Positions 45,121 through 57,355 of a DNA stretch of 64,000 bases are shown in pieces. The notes under the pieces are model-generated. The model had not been told where the DNA came from. It worked only from the letters and a program-made list of their open reading frames with translations, and did not search any database. The translations under genes and the position numbers were made by a program. Source of the stretch: Ligustrum vulgare (lineage: Eukaryota > Streptophyta > Magnoliopsida > Lamiales > Oleaceae); the NCBI GenBank assembly GCA_963555705.1, contig OY743171.1, forward strand, positions 26,158,852 through 26,222,851, in the 5' to 3' direction. Positions within the stretch are counted from its first letter, which is position 1; the number at the start of each line of letters is the position of its first letter.

Positions 45121-46159
45121 GACATTTGTCCTCAAGCAATAACCACATAACCAACATAAATCCATACACAAAAATACATATAATCCACAACAATTCGAAA
45201 TATGTATATATACCAAAAACAAAACTGAAAATCCATTCACAGATTCAAAACCAAGATTTTTTGCACATATATACATACAAGATCGATCGGCTGAATCCAA
45301 TTTTTTGAGTAAACTAAATTCATGTATATTTCTCAATTTTTCAATTTGTTGTGTGTGTATATAATTTCGAAAATCAGCAGCCTGTGGTTTCGCACATAAA
45401 TTTGGTTTTACATATATGCGTTCAAAATTGATCTAATAATTCAACACGATGTTGGCTCTGATACCACTTGTTGAAATTAAATTTAATATAGATGACTGTT
45501 CATCTAAAATTCATAAACATCATGGTGTAATTATCGGATCGAATCTGAAGCGGAAGCGTACCTGAATCCATTATTGTGTTTGATCGAACGGAGTTATGGC
45601 CTTCCAACTGATTCGTGGTTTTCTCCTTATTTTGTCCTCTGTTTATGGGGATGCAGAGAATTATGAAAAGCCACGCTCAATTGGGGACCATGACCTGTAT
45701 AAATAGCTGTAGGGCAGCTATCATGTTTCAATGTTATTAAATTAGCCCCTCATCAATTTAAAACATTGAATCCGTCTCTACACTTTAATCTCACGACACT
45801 TAATACCCATTAGTCCTGAACAATCTTTAGTGGATCACTTTATTGACTAAATCCTTAAGATAGAACCACACATTTTATTTTATACATGTTTGGCCTCACA
45901 TTATTGAATTTTATCCAACAAGCACCATGCGTCTCACCTTCACCTATACTTTTTTATTTTATTGTAATAAAAAAGTAAAACATTGTTCGCTGGATTATAT
46001 ATATGCATAACTAGCAGTAGTCCATGTAAAATTAAAATTGTTCGTTAATGTGTAGTGAATTGATCAAATTATGTTTTAAATAATTTTAAACAATGAATTA
46101 TAAAAGACATTCAATTATGTTCAAGTGATATTACAAAAATTAAATAAACTAATGTTCAA

Positions 46160-49100
46160 ATAAAAAAAGGTGATATTATCACTTCTTTTTAACTAAAAAA
46201 TGACACCGTGTCGCTTTTTAGTTAATGAGAAAATTGATAAAAAGTGGCGTTGCGTCACTTTTTTTATATTAAAAAAAAAGTGGCATTATGTTACTTTTTT
46301 GAAAAAGATTGACGTATCTGTTAGTATGCAAAATATGTAATATATTTATTAGTATTTGTGAACTTGTGTAATTTGTTATGTTACACTGACGCAAGTAGTG
46401 AATGATGGATATTGCAAAAATTGAAAAAGTGATATTCAAGTAGCAAAGCAAAACGTTACCTTTTTTTACTAAAAAATGACGTGGTGCCACTTTTTAATTA
46501 GAAGAGAATGTGAGATAAAAGAAAAAGTGATAAGAAGTGACATTTTTTCGCCTGACATTGTGTAATGTACCTATTAATATTTGTGAAATTGTATAATTTG
46601 TTATCCAATGATAAATATTTCAAGAACTGAGAAATTGACATTCAATCAAATAAAAAAAGTGACTTTGTCTTTGTGTATGGAGAATTGAAAAAAGTGGCAC
46701 AATGCCACTTTCTAATTAAAAGAAAATGTGAATTAAAAGAAAAAATGATAAGAAGTTACATTTTGTCACTTTTTTTTTTTTTTTAAAAAAAAGAAAGAAG
46801 TAGTATCGTGTAATGTATCTATTAGTATTTGTGAACTTATGTAATTTGTTAGTCAATGATAAATGTTGCAAAAATTGAAAAAGTGACATTCAAATAAAAA
46901 AGGGACAAAATGTCACTTTTTTTTAAAGTGATATTGTGTAACATATCTATTAGTATTTGTGAACTTGTATAATTAGTTGGTCAATGATTAATATTGCAAA
47001 AATTGAAAAAGTGACACCATGGCAATTTTGAGTTAAAAGGAAAAATAAAAAAATGGCATTGTGTTTGTGTATAGAGAAGAGAGAATGTGTAATATATCTA
47101 TTGATATTTGTGAACTTGTTTAATTTGTTAGTCAATGACGAATATTGTAAAAATTGAAAATTTGACCTTCAAGTATAAATAAGTGACAAATTGTCACTTT
47201 TTTTTTTCTTAAAAAGTGACAAAATACCACTTTTTTAGTTAAATAAAAGAAAAAGTGATAAAAAAGTTACATTATGTCACTTTTTTTTTTAAATGACACA
47301 ATTATTCTAATCTTTTGAATAAAATTAACAAATAATGAATTTATTTTAAGATTTTAATTTATATTTGATTGAGAATGTAACATAAATGTCACTTTTAAAA
47401 AAACATGAATATGGATGTCAAATCGAAGATCTCAACGAGAACTTCAATAAGTGACATTGCATCATTTTTTTTTAAAAAAAAATGTGACAAAATTATTAAA
47501 AAGGTCATACTGTCACCTTTTTTTTTTTAAGTCGCAGCATGCCACTTTTTCTTGTGAAACTGATGAATGTAAGGTGCTTGTTGAGATCAAACATCGGAGA
47601 AAGTCCATGTTGTCACTTTTTTTTTAAAAAAGTCGCAACCTGGACTTTTTCATGTGAAACTGATTAATGCAAGGTGCTTGTTTAGATCAAGTATTGGAGA
47701 AGTGCCATTCTATCACTTTTTTTTACAAAAAAGTCATAGTCTGCCATTTTTTTATTTGAAGTTGATGAATGGAAAGTGCTTGTTGAGATCAATCATCGGA
47801 GAAGTGTTATGCTAACACTTTTTTTTTAAAAAGTCGTAGCCTTCCAATTTTTCATGTGAAACTGATGAATGCAAGGTGCTTGTTGAGATCAAACATCCGA
47901 GAAGTGCCATGCTAATACTTTTTTTGAAAAAAGTCGCAGCTAGCCATATTTTCATGTGATGCTAATGAATACAAGGTGATTGTTAACATTAAGCATCCGA
48001 GAAGTGTCATTCTGTCACTTTTTTACAAAAAAGTCGCAGCTTGCCAATTTTTTATGTGAAGTTGATCAATGCAAGGTGCTTGTTGAGGTCAAGCATCGGA
48101 TAAGTGCCATCCTGTCACTTTTTTAAAAAAAAAAATAAATAAAGTCGCAAACTGCCATTTTTTCATGTGAAGTTGGTCAATGCAAAGTGATTGTTAACAT
48201 CACCACTGGAGAAGTGTCATTCTATCACTTTTTTTTTAAAGTCGCGTCATGCCACTTTTTCATGTGAACTTTGTGAATGTAAAGTGATTGTTGACATCAA
48301 GCCTTGGAGAAGTGTCATGATGTCACTTTTTTTTTAAAAAAAAAGTCGCATCCTGCCACTTTTTAATCTAAAAAGTGACACAATGCCACTTTTTTGAGAT
48401 AGTGTAATGAATATTGCAAAAACTAAAAAAGTAACTTTCGAGTAGAAAAAAAGTAGTAAAGTGGCACTTTTCAGTTCAAAGAAAAAATGATAAAAAGTGA
48501 CATTGTGTCACATTTTTAAAAAAAGTGGCATTGCGTCACTTTTTTTTTAAAAAGTGAGAAAATTATTAAAAAGGTAGCAAAAGTTTTTTAAAAAGTGGCA
48601 CTCAATGTCACTTTTTTAGTAGATTTTTTTTTTTTTAAAAAAAAAATGGTATTTTGTCAATTTTTCTTAAAAAAAGTGGCATTGTATGACATTTTAGTTT
48701 AAAAAGTGACATTTGGTCCCTTTTTCTTTATAAAAAGAAAAAAGTGGCATTTTGTCATTAAAAAAAAGTGATAAAATAATAAAAAGTGGCATTGTGTACT
48801 GTGTCACTTTTTTATTAAGAAAGTGATAAAAAGTAACAAAACATCACTTTATTTTACTAAAAAGTGACACCGTATCACTTTTTAATTAAAAAAGAATGCA
48901 AGTTAAAACAAAAAGTGATAAGGAAAAAAAGTGGCATTGTGTAATGTATCTATTAATGTTTGTGAATTTTTGTAATTTATTAGCCAATGATGAATATTGA
49001 AAAAAATGAAATTGACCCAAGTAGAAAAAAGTGACAAATTGTCACTTTTTAGTTAAAAGAAAAAGTGATAAAAAATGAAATTATGTAAAAGGCACAATTA

Positions 49101-49275
49101 TTCCAATATTTTGAATAAAATTAACAAGTCATGAATTTATTCTAAGGTTTTAATTTATATTTGATTGAGAAAGTAACGTATATATCAATTTTTTTAAAAT
49201 AAGTGACATTATGTCACTTTTTTAAAAAAGTGACAAAATTATTATAAAAATGACAAAAACATTAAAAAAGTGGCA
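46160..49275. repeat. Hairpin-forming AAAAAGTGNCA repeat array in MULE C
   Basis: About 3.1 kb are dominated by AAAAAGTG(A/G)CA and its complement TG(T/C)CACTTTTT, often as adjacent inverted pairs a few to tens of bases apart. Two longer units ride on this. One (46320-47160, again near 48940) contains TATTAGTATTTGTGAACTTG and CAATGATAAATATTG, about five copies at 120-250 bp spacing. The other (47535-48350) has about eight roughly 100-bp units with TGAATGCAAGGTGCTTGTTG, GATCAA and CATCGGAGAAGTG. It has no coding potential. Confidence 0.9.
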
Positions 49276-49427
49276 CCCAAGATTTACAAAGTATTTTTAC
49301 TTCCTAAAAATTTCAAAAGTGTATTTTTGTAAATGGTCCAAAAATAAGGGTATTTGTGTTAATATCCCAATAATATATATCTCAGCCCAATGTGAGTCCG
49401 ATCCAATCTTCTGCAATTTAAATTAAT

Positions 49428-51196
49428 GTGAAAATTACACCCTCACATGCTTTGTAAGATTCAAATTCAAAAATCAAATTTTAAACTTATTAGTTCAAAA
49501 ATCAGGTCTTCATTTTATTTTTATATCATTATTTTAATTTAATTTAAAAAAGATCTGAACAACCCCCAGCACAACCCAACCCACTCACCCCTCACTCTGA
49601 CAACCCTACCTAAGCCCTTATTATTTCAACCCAAATAAATCACAAATCACAGACTTCATCTTCTTTCCCTGCTTTCACCTTCCTCACTCCGGCACTGACG
49701 ATGGTGTCGCTACAGTGAGAGATGATGTGGCGTTGATGTTGGTTGCGTGAATCGACGGTGGTTGCAGCGACGCCGCTGATGTTGCAGTGAACCGGTGGTG
49801 GTCTGTGTGCTAGCGCAAGTGGTCGTTGTGTGGTTGTGCAGTGGTGGTGTAGGTGGTGGCGGTGATGTAAGATGGTAGTGGTGGTGCAGGTGTGGTGTAT
49901 GAATTTGTTTTGTGTGGTGCGGTGTTGATGCTGGTTGCATGAATCGACAGTGGTGCTGTGGTGATATGGTGCAATTGGTGGTGACGTGGGTCGTTTACGC
50001 TGTGGCTACCGACATAGATCTCATCGCAGAGCTTTTTCGCAGTAGCGCCTCTATGCTTGGTGTTGCACCGGCATCACTGAAGTTGCGGTGGAGTGGTGGT
50101 GGTGCAGGCGCTCGATGAGTGGCTGTTGTGTGGTTGTACGGTGATGGTAGTGGTGTTGGCTGTTGATCGGTGGTTGTGGTTGTTTAGGTGGTTGGTGGTG
50201 GCGACGGTGAGATGGTTTCCGGTGGTGCTATCGGCAGCTGTAGTAGTGTTGGAGTGGGATTAAGGCTGGGTTGGGTTAGGTGTTTAGGGTAGGGTGGGGT
50301 GGGATGAGGTGGATGGGGGTGGGGGTGGGGGTGGGGTGGGGGAGTTAACTTGTTTGTGACCAATTATATGTGATTGTGACTGATTAATAGATCACTTGTG
50401 ACCAATTATAGGTGATCGAGGTAAATGTGTGACCTACAAAATTCAAAATTTATGACCTATAAATAAGTTGTAACCTAAGAAATTTGTAAATTGTGACTCA
50501 TAAAATCGAGATTTGTGATTGAAAAAATGTTGTGACCTATAAAATTTGAGATTTGTGACTGATAAATAAGTTGTGACCTAAAATTTTCAGAATTTGTGAC
50601 CTAGAAAGATGCCGTGACCTATAAAATTTGTGACTTGTAACCGATAAGAGATTTGTGATAAAAAAATTTGCAATTTGTGACCGAGAAATAAACCCTGACT
50701 AATTAATTTGAAAATTTGTGACCTTTGAAATTTGTGATTTGTGACCTGTGACAATAAATTGTATAGTTGTTTTGTGAAAATTTGTGATTTGTGACAAGAA
50801 AAATTAGTGATTTGTGGAAATTTTGACCTAAAAAATTCTTGATTTGTATCCAAGAAAATATATTGACCAATGAAATTTATGATTTGTGACCAATAAAGAA
50901 ATTGTGACTCATAATTTGTTAAGTTGTGACCAATTGACTCGAGATTTGCGACCGAAAAAAATCGTGACATACAAAATTCGAAATTTGTGACCGAGAAATA
51001 AATTGTGACTGTGACCATAAACTTATGACATGATTTGTGACTTGTGACTTTAATAATCTGTGACCTAAAAAATTGTGATTTGTGACCATAAAAAATAAAA
51101 TATATAATTAATTATGACCTGATTTTTGAAATAATTCATTAAGTTTTTTAATTTTGAAAATGTGTATTTTAAAAACCTTAGTTATGTATTCTTCCC
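49428..51196. mobile_element. MULE B with 9-bp TSD
   Basis: A perfect 9-bp TSD, TAAATTAAT, lies at 49419-49427 and 51197-51205. The left end GTGAAAATTACACCC and its inner TTCAAAAATCAGG match MULE A. The right end resembles that of A as well (TTATGTATTCTTCCC against TTATGTATTTTTCCC). Length 1769 bp. It contains G-rich GGTGGTGGT sequence (49690-50350) and a long TGTGACC repeat array. No captured gene was recognised and there is no transposase. It is therefore a sibling of A. Confidence 0.92.
50345..51110 (+). repeat. TTGTGACC(N)15-25 short-repeat array
   Basis: About 25 diverged units of a TTGTGACCTATAAAATT-type word lie about 25-40 bp apart. A shorter version occurs in MULE A (41830-41990), near the same end. 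The reverse frame at 50587-51018 is a by-product of this array. Confidence 0.85.
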
Positions 51197-51205
51197 TAAA
51201 TTAAT

Positions 51206-52750
51206 TGAGTCTAAGAAAACTGGCCCATGCTGGGTTGATACCTCACATTGTAACCTAAGTTGGATATATATAAGTTGATTTCTAGATAAATGGAAAATAG
51301 AAAAAAAAAATTATAAAAATTGGAAATCTGCCTCAGTAATGTGAATGGAGAGAAAATAGGAAACTTAACTGAAATTTAGCAATGCCAATTAATGTAATCT
51401 AAATCGTAACTGAAAATCCAATACATGATTGTCATCCAAATTCAAAATACACGTACCTGCGTTATCACAAACTGAGAAGTATCAATGCACATTACGAAAA
51501 ATCAAGATCTTTTCCTAATCTTTGATTTTGTCTTTGAATATCATTAAGAAACAAAGAAAGTAACCATAATTGGAAATTGGAAACTATCATCTTCATACAG
51601 ACGACATTAAGTACTCGACATCGGCTGTGAAGGTAAAATTTTGCAAACTTATACCAGTTGGTTACTGGTTATTTTATATATATTTTTCTGGTAAACTTCA
51701 GGAAACTGAGAACTTGATAAATCTTTTTGAGGATTCCGGTAACTTAGAAATTGAAAACATTATTGTCTCCCAATAATATAATCTTGCGTTATCACAAAAT
51801 ACGATTTACTGATGCATTTTACAAGTAATCCTTCTGATTTACTAATCCTGATTATGTGATGTATATTACTATCATTATTCAGTCTGTCTGTGATTATTAA
51901 TAAGAACCTATCAGTATTACTTCATCCACTAGTTTGCAATTACGAGAATATATTAACATCTACATTCCGAACACATTAAACTGATTGACATCAGCCATGA
52001 AAATAAAATACTGCAAACTGATACCAGTTGTTTAATGATCAGTTTAGCGAGATTTTTGCCACTGTCTTTTGTTACCAAGTATTTCACCAAATAAAATGCT
52101 ACAAAGTTTGTATTCCTTCCTCGACATGAATTTCATTGTGATATCCTGTAACTCATTTGCCAACTATTACCTAATATCAGTAGGCAGTACTTTTTTCGAA
52201 AAGAGAGAAAAACAGAAAGTATCGTTTGCATTTACCTGCCTAGCCGATTCCAACCCAGGTGATCTCGACAATTTTTAGTTTTCAAAAATTCTTCTAATTA
52301 GACGATGAGGTAGACACCTATTTCAGACATGTGGTGGTTATGTCTTGTAAATCTTAGGATTTTGGAATTCAGTTCTGATACCTTCAAAGTTATGGATAGT
52401 AACATGAATCATTCCATTCTCCAGCGAAGTGTATGAATACTGTAACTGGAATTCAGTGCTGATATCAATTGTTTAATGATCAGTTTAGCTAGATTTTTGC
52501 CACTGTCTTTTGTTACCAAGTATTTCACCAAATAAAATGTTGTTTTGTTATCTATATTATGTGCAAGGAAATGTTTAGCTACTATAGTCTTATGCGTGTG
52601 ATCACAACTCTCCCATAAAAACGTTAAATCGTTATTAGATATTATATAAAAAATTAATTGCTACAAAGTCTGTATTCTTTCTTCGACATGAATTTCATTG
52701 TGATATCCTGTAACTGATTTGGCAACTATTACTTGATCATTGAGCAGATC
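51206..52750 (+). other. Region upstream of the MuDR transposase, with a duplicated segment
   Basis: No gene is seen. A segment of about 150 bp beginning CAGTTGTTTAATGATCAGTT (52025-52170) is repeated at 52465-52730, with about 120 bp of extra sequence inside the second copy (52542-52660). The unit ends just before the transposase start, so it may belong to the element's promoter or 5' UTR. I did not find a terminal inverted repeat for the KI-type MULE here. Confidence 0.55.
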
Positions 52751-55215
52751 ATGGAATCACTTACAATGTTTGTTCACTTCGATGGAGAATGGGATGAATG
52801 CTCAAATTTTTATGGTTATTCTGTCTTTGGGTTAATAGTGCCTCTTGACTGCTCATATGAAAGTCTTATCAGAATGATAGTTCACAGGATAGACAAAGAA
52901 CCAGAGAAACCAGTACACTATTCATTATCAAACAAAGTTGCATGGAAGTAAGGTACGTATATCAGATGATTATTCTCCGAGATTTTACTTGGAGTTGAAA
53001 AGGGGAGAAACTGATAAAGTATCTATCCGCTATGTGTTGAACTCATTGTTTTGGAACCAGTGGCAGCTATTACCCATATTACTGGAAGAACTGAGTCAGA
53101 TATTGATGCTGTACAATCACTTTCCTTGGGTCAACATGCCTCTATTTCAGGTGAACATTTTAGTCTGGACTTAATGAATACCAATCCGACCATGGAAGAA
53201 ATGGGTAATGAGCTTGCACAATACGTAACATTCCGTGTTGACAATGAGGTTGGAGATTCGAGGGTGGTGGTAACACGTCCAAAAACAGACAAGGTTGCGG
53301 TCGGTAGTGTTTTTGGGAACAAGGAACTTCTAATCACAACCATTAGTTTATTTGCAATAAAAAATAGATTTCAGTTCAATGTGAAGCAATCTGACACGAA
53401 AACATACACTATAAAATGTGTGGAAAGATGTTGCAACTGGACACTTCGAGAATCAGCGACGGGCATTTTAGGGAACTTCAAAGATAAGAAAGATGGACCA
53501 GATACACAGATGTTCTGTTGGCACAGTTTTGGGGGGCATCGTCAGGCCAGTACATTAGTGATTACTAGTTGCATAAAGTATAGGTTCCTATCATCTAGGA
53601 CAATATATACGCCCGGAGACATCATGCAGGACATGCAAGAAACATATGGGGTGACAATAAGTTATGACAAAGCATGGAGATCTCGAGAGCGTGCAATAGA
53701 GATGATTAGAGGGAATCCAGAGGATTCATACAAAAACCTACCTTCCTATATGCATATGATGGAAGTATCAAATCCGGAGTCTTATACAAGGATAGAAACT
53801 GATGATGATAACAAGTTTTTGTTCAGTTTTGTGGCTTTAGGTGCATTAATAGCATGATGGAGATATTGCAAACCAGTGATCGTAGTTGACGGTACTTTTC
53901 TAACAAATAGGCATGGTGGTACTCTTTTCACGGTATGCACACAAGATGCTAATAGTAACATATTCATCCTGGCATTTGGTGTTGGTGATGGAGAGAATAA
54001 TAATGCATGGGAATGGTTCTTGTTGAGAGTTCATTAAGCATTTGGTGATCGAGATGAGTTGTGTATTGTGTCTGACCGTCATAAAAGCATAGCGAATGTA
54101 GTTGAGAAGGTGTTCCCAGATGCCTTGCATGGAGCGTGTACATGTCATTTTCTACAGAATATAAAGAAAGAATATGGTAAGAAAGTGAAGGGTATCAGAA
54201 TACCTTTTAACGCTGTAGCAAGGGCTTATACTAAAAATGAATTTGAGACACACATGAGGAGGATATATGCAATCAACAGGGACGTTAGGGGATACTTGGT
54301 AAGTATCAATAGCATGATATTATGTTATGGATGTCTTAAGTTTTGTAGGAAATAATATTTTTTTTCCTTGAACGCAGGAAGGTGTTGGTTACGAGAGATG
54401 GTCACGTTCACACATGACAAAAGACAGGTACTCAAAAATGACGTCTAATATTGTAGAGTCAGTTAACTCAGCAATCAAACATGCAAAGAAGTACCCAATT
54501 GAAGCATTATTTGAGTGCCTCAAGAGCACCATTCAGAAGTGGTTTTCCCAAAATCTCAGCAAAGCAATGTCAACATTCACGCACCTAGCAACTCGGTATA
54601 ATGCTATGTTGAATGAGAAGGGGAAACTGTCAATGCATATGCGAGTTAGCCATTCCACTCCTTGTATAACGAAAGATTTAATTATATGTTTATTGTATAG
54701 AAAAATGATAATCTCATCATACTGATTATTAGGTACATCCTTTGAGTGACGTTATATACTAGGTCAATGATGGGATAACTCCGTATGTGGTTAACACGGA
54801 TGAGAAGACTTGTTCTTGTAGAAAATTTCAATTAGACCGTTTACCATGTCCACATGCAATTGCCGTGATATCAAATTGAAACTACTCATTGACGGATTAT
54901 TGTTCGGCTTACTTCACCAAGGATAAATACATTGAAGCTTACCAAGGTACTTTATATCCATTAGGAAACAAAGAGGAATGGTATGTACCAGAAGCAGTTA
55001 AGCAAAGGTTAGTACTTCCACCGAAAACGAAGCTAGGCCCAGGTAGACCTAAAGAGACCAGATACAAGTCTTCGCTGGAGTACAAGAAGATCTCTCGTTG
55101 TGGAAGATGTGATAGTTACGGTCACAATAGTAGGACATGTCGGAATACAGAACCAATGAAAGAAGGGTCTAAAAAAAGCGAAAGAAATGACATCCAATTG
55201 CAAGCGAGGTTGTGA
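52751..55215 (+). pseudogene. mudrA: MuDR-type transposase of a KI-like MULE, few stops
   Basis: This gene encodes a DDE transposase. From ATG 52751, an N-terminal domain (MFVHFDGEW) is followed by FYLELKRG near 52985 in another frame, which suggests a short intron or indel near 52940. The MuDR DNA-binding domain spans about 53280-53470 (VGSVFGNKELLITTISLFAI). The catalytic core has VVDGTFL (Asp near 53888), CIVSDRHKS (Asp near 54073), a CxxH-type segment CTCHFLQN (near 54140) and NIVES (Glu near 54457). An intron with GTAAGT and CAG borders lies at about 54300-54378, and another gap at about 54645-54733. A SWIM zinc finger (TCSCRKFQLDRLPCPHAIAV) is near 54810-54870 and a C-x2-C-x4-H-x4-C knuckle near 55096-55139. 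Breaks are TGA 53855, TAA near 54035, TAG near 54760 and TGA near 54877. Confidence 0.88.
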
Positions 55216-57355
55216 AATATGCTTTTTGCCTAAGAATCAATACGAAAAATTTAAAATTACATATTTATCTTATTAATATTTTGTTATTGACATGTGGGTG
55301 TTGTACGTGATAATGAATACTCGTAATGAGGGGTTAGACAAATTGGTTAATTGATAGAACTTGGTGCATATTGAGATTTAGTATTTCATTTTCATCTGTA
55401 CATAAAATGTGACCTTGATTTTTATTAGATGGTATGTAGGAAAATATCTAGTGGAAGATGATTTTTTTTAATGTTATTTCTTTCTATTCATTAAAGATTG
55501 GAAATCTTGTTAAATGCAAATGAAGGATATGCTACTGGTTTTTATAGCCAAAATATAATTCCAGATTTAATGCTATTAATGTTGTTCATATCATAGTGTT
55601 GTATTTTTAATTTTATAAGATGCATTTGTCAATAACTACTTTGTTTATTTTTGATACTAATGTTATGTCAATGATTAACTTTAACTTTTAAGAATGAAAC
55701 TGTTGTAAAGGACTAAAGAACCCCATTCTTGAATTATCGAAAAGTTCTCATCATATGGAAATGTTATCTCGACGAATATTTTATGCGTCAGATCAACTAA
55801 TATGAGATAGTTTGGTACTCTGTGGTAAAGAGATATCGGTTAGTGTGCAGGATAAACTCGCCAAACAAGTATAATGATTGTGTCAATCCCTGCCAAACGT
55901 CATATTTGCATTAACTGAAAGTAGAAAATAAGTAACAAGCACGTGATCCATGCGTAGATGTGACCAGGTTTGTTGTGTGATGGCGTATAGTAAATGTAAA
56001 TTGAATTATGCCAAAGTGGACAGCCAAAAATTGAAATTCAAGCGTAATGATTCTTCTGATCCATTCGATGTTACCAGGACAAAGGACTTATAAAATCATC
56101 CATTCAAATACTGGAAATATTCAAGTGAAGGGTGAAAAATGTGATGTACCCAATGATCAAAAATTTTGAAATTGCAGAACTATTTTGAATATTTCACTAG
56201 GTGACATTCAGCATCAATGAAATTTTTTTTGAAGACTGACCATTGCTATGTATAACTAATTTTCGATTCATCCTCGTCTATGAAAAAATGGAAATTAAAA
56301 TAAGAAAATGAAAAAATGCACCGATGTTACATTTTAATACCAAACTGACTTGGAGTCTTGGATTTAAATTAAGTTTTATATCAAATTTATTCGAAAAAAT
56401 AGTTTATTCTTTCATTAAAGTAGTGTGTGGTGACTGGATGAAAACTTGAACTGGACACTAGTCCCCACAGTAATTTTAATCCTGACAGCATGAATCTATC
56501 CAGTCAATTACAAAGGACATAATAGAAAGCTTTGAAACTGTCCAAATTCCCTTATTGAGCCAATGCCAGAGTTCAAAAACTAGTAAGTTTAAGTTATAAA
56601 ATTATGTACCTCTAATTAGGGTGACAATCAGATCAATATCGATCAGGTTATGAATATAATTTTTTACATATCTCGGAACGGGGTAGAGATGTACTAATCT
56701 GAACCAAGGTATCAAGGCTAAAAAAGAAGTGACAGATCATATCTTATGTTGTGTAAATGTGAAATGAAACTGATTATGTGAATTACTAGCAACTTGGTAT
56801 TTTTAGTGGTCCCTCCAACAGGCATGTCATCACTCTCTGTGAACTCGAAATGTTCATCCCAGCAGTACCCCAAACTGAAGTTATGACATGTGGTGAAAAA
56901 TATATATATTACACAGTTTTCTAGAAATGTAAACATGATGATACCTCTCTGCAAATAACCAGCAAAATGTCCATGAAGAAACAATATACAAGTCCTATAT
57001 TCTGTCATGGCACATATTAATATGAATTTGATATTCAGCTATGAAAATGTTAAAACAGTTTCTGATTCTCAGAAACACAAGCTGTCAATTAGTAAAAATA
57101 AATAAAAAATAAACATTGAAATATTTGAATCAACACAAGTGTAAAAAATGTAACAATTAGAATAAGGAAGGCAATTCAACCTATAACAATAGAACCTATC
57201 TTACATTCCAGGGACTCCCGAAATATGTATGACTACAAAATGACCAATCCCTTAATACTTAAAATAATTGAATATAAGTTAATTGGGAAAAAAATAAATC
57301 ACACGTGTGACATCGTTCATGGGTCCCTCCTAAAATGGTGTGGGATGTTTTAATG
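55216..57355. other. Region between the convergent transposase and Ulp1 genes
   Basis: Nothing coding is credible here. The minus ORF at 56718-57008 is 96 codons, without motif or family. The stretch is a plausible 3' UTR/spacer of the element. The two genes converge across it. Confidence 0.45.

Larger units (their letters stand above)
43323..45920 (-). mobile_element. Short Copia derivative related to Copia-1 (Copia-2)
   Basis: LTRs at 43323-43774 and 45469-45920 (452 bp each) start TGTTGAAATTAAATTT and end TATCCAACA. The TSD is a perfect AGCAC (43318-43322 and 45921-45925). The primer site lies at 45454-45466 (TGGTATCAGAGCC on the minus strand) and a polypurine tract complement (ATCTCCCACCGGG) at 43775. 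By eye about 13 of 452 LTR positions differ (about 3%). The interior (1.7 kb) keeps only the RNase H end and the leader, joined near 44360-44370; gag, integrase and most of RT are deleted. It is a non-autonomous relative of Copia-1. Confidence 0.95.
42554..49368. mobile_element. Pack-MULE-like element C with 9-bp TSD, gene fragment and repeat array
   Basis: A perfect 9-bp TSD, AATAATATA, lies at 42545-42553 and 49369-49377. The left end GGGGAAATTACACAAACTACC and the reverse complement of the right end, GGGATATTAACACAAATACCC, form the inverted repeats. It spans 6815 bp including a later 2.6-kb Copia insertion. It contains a V-ATPase subunit d fragment near the left end and about 3 kb of hairpin-rich repeats on the right. 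No transposase was found. Confidence 0.9.

Noticed and set aside
46160..49275. CRISPR-like regular repeats
   Set aside because: Units are degenerate, overlapping and palindromic without unique spacers, in plant DNA; a repeat array inside a MULE fits better.
49710..50118. His/Thr/Pro-rich ORFs in MULE B
   Set aside because: They are frames of GGTGGTGGT-rich DNA; no family is recognisable and the GTG/CAC bias explains the composition.
50587..51018. 143-codon minus-strand ORF rich in FLGHKF-like repeats
   Set aside because: It is the translation of the TGTGACC repeat array and has no independent support.
52360..52380. GTTCTGATACC string that resembles a Copia primer site
   Set aside because: No LTR follows it and the bases around it do not match the tRNA-iMet complement.
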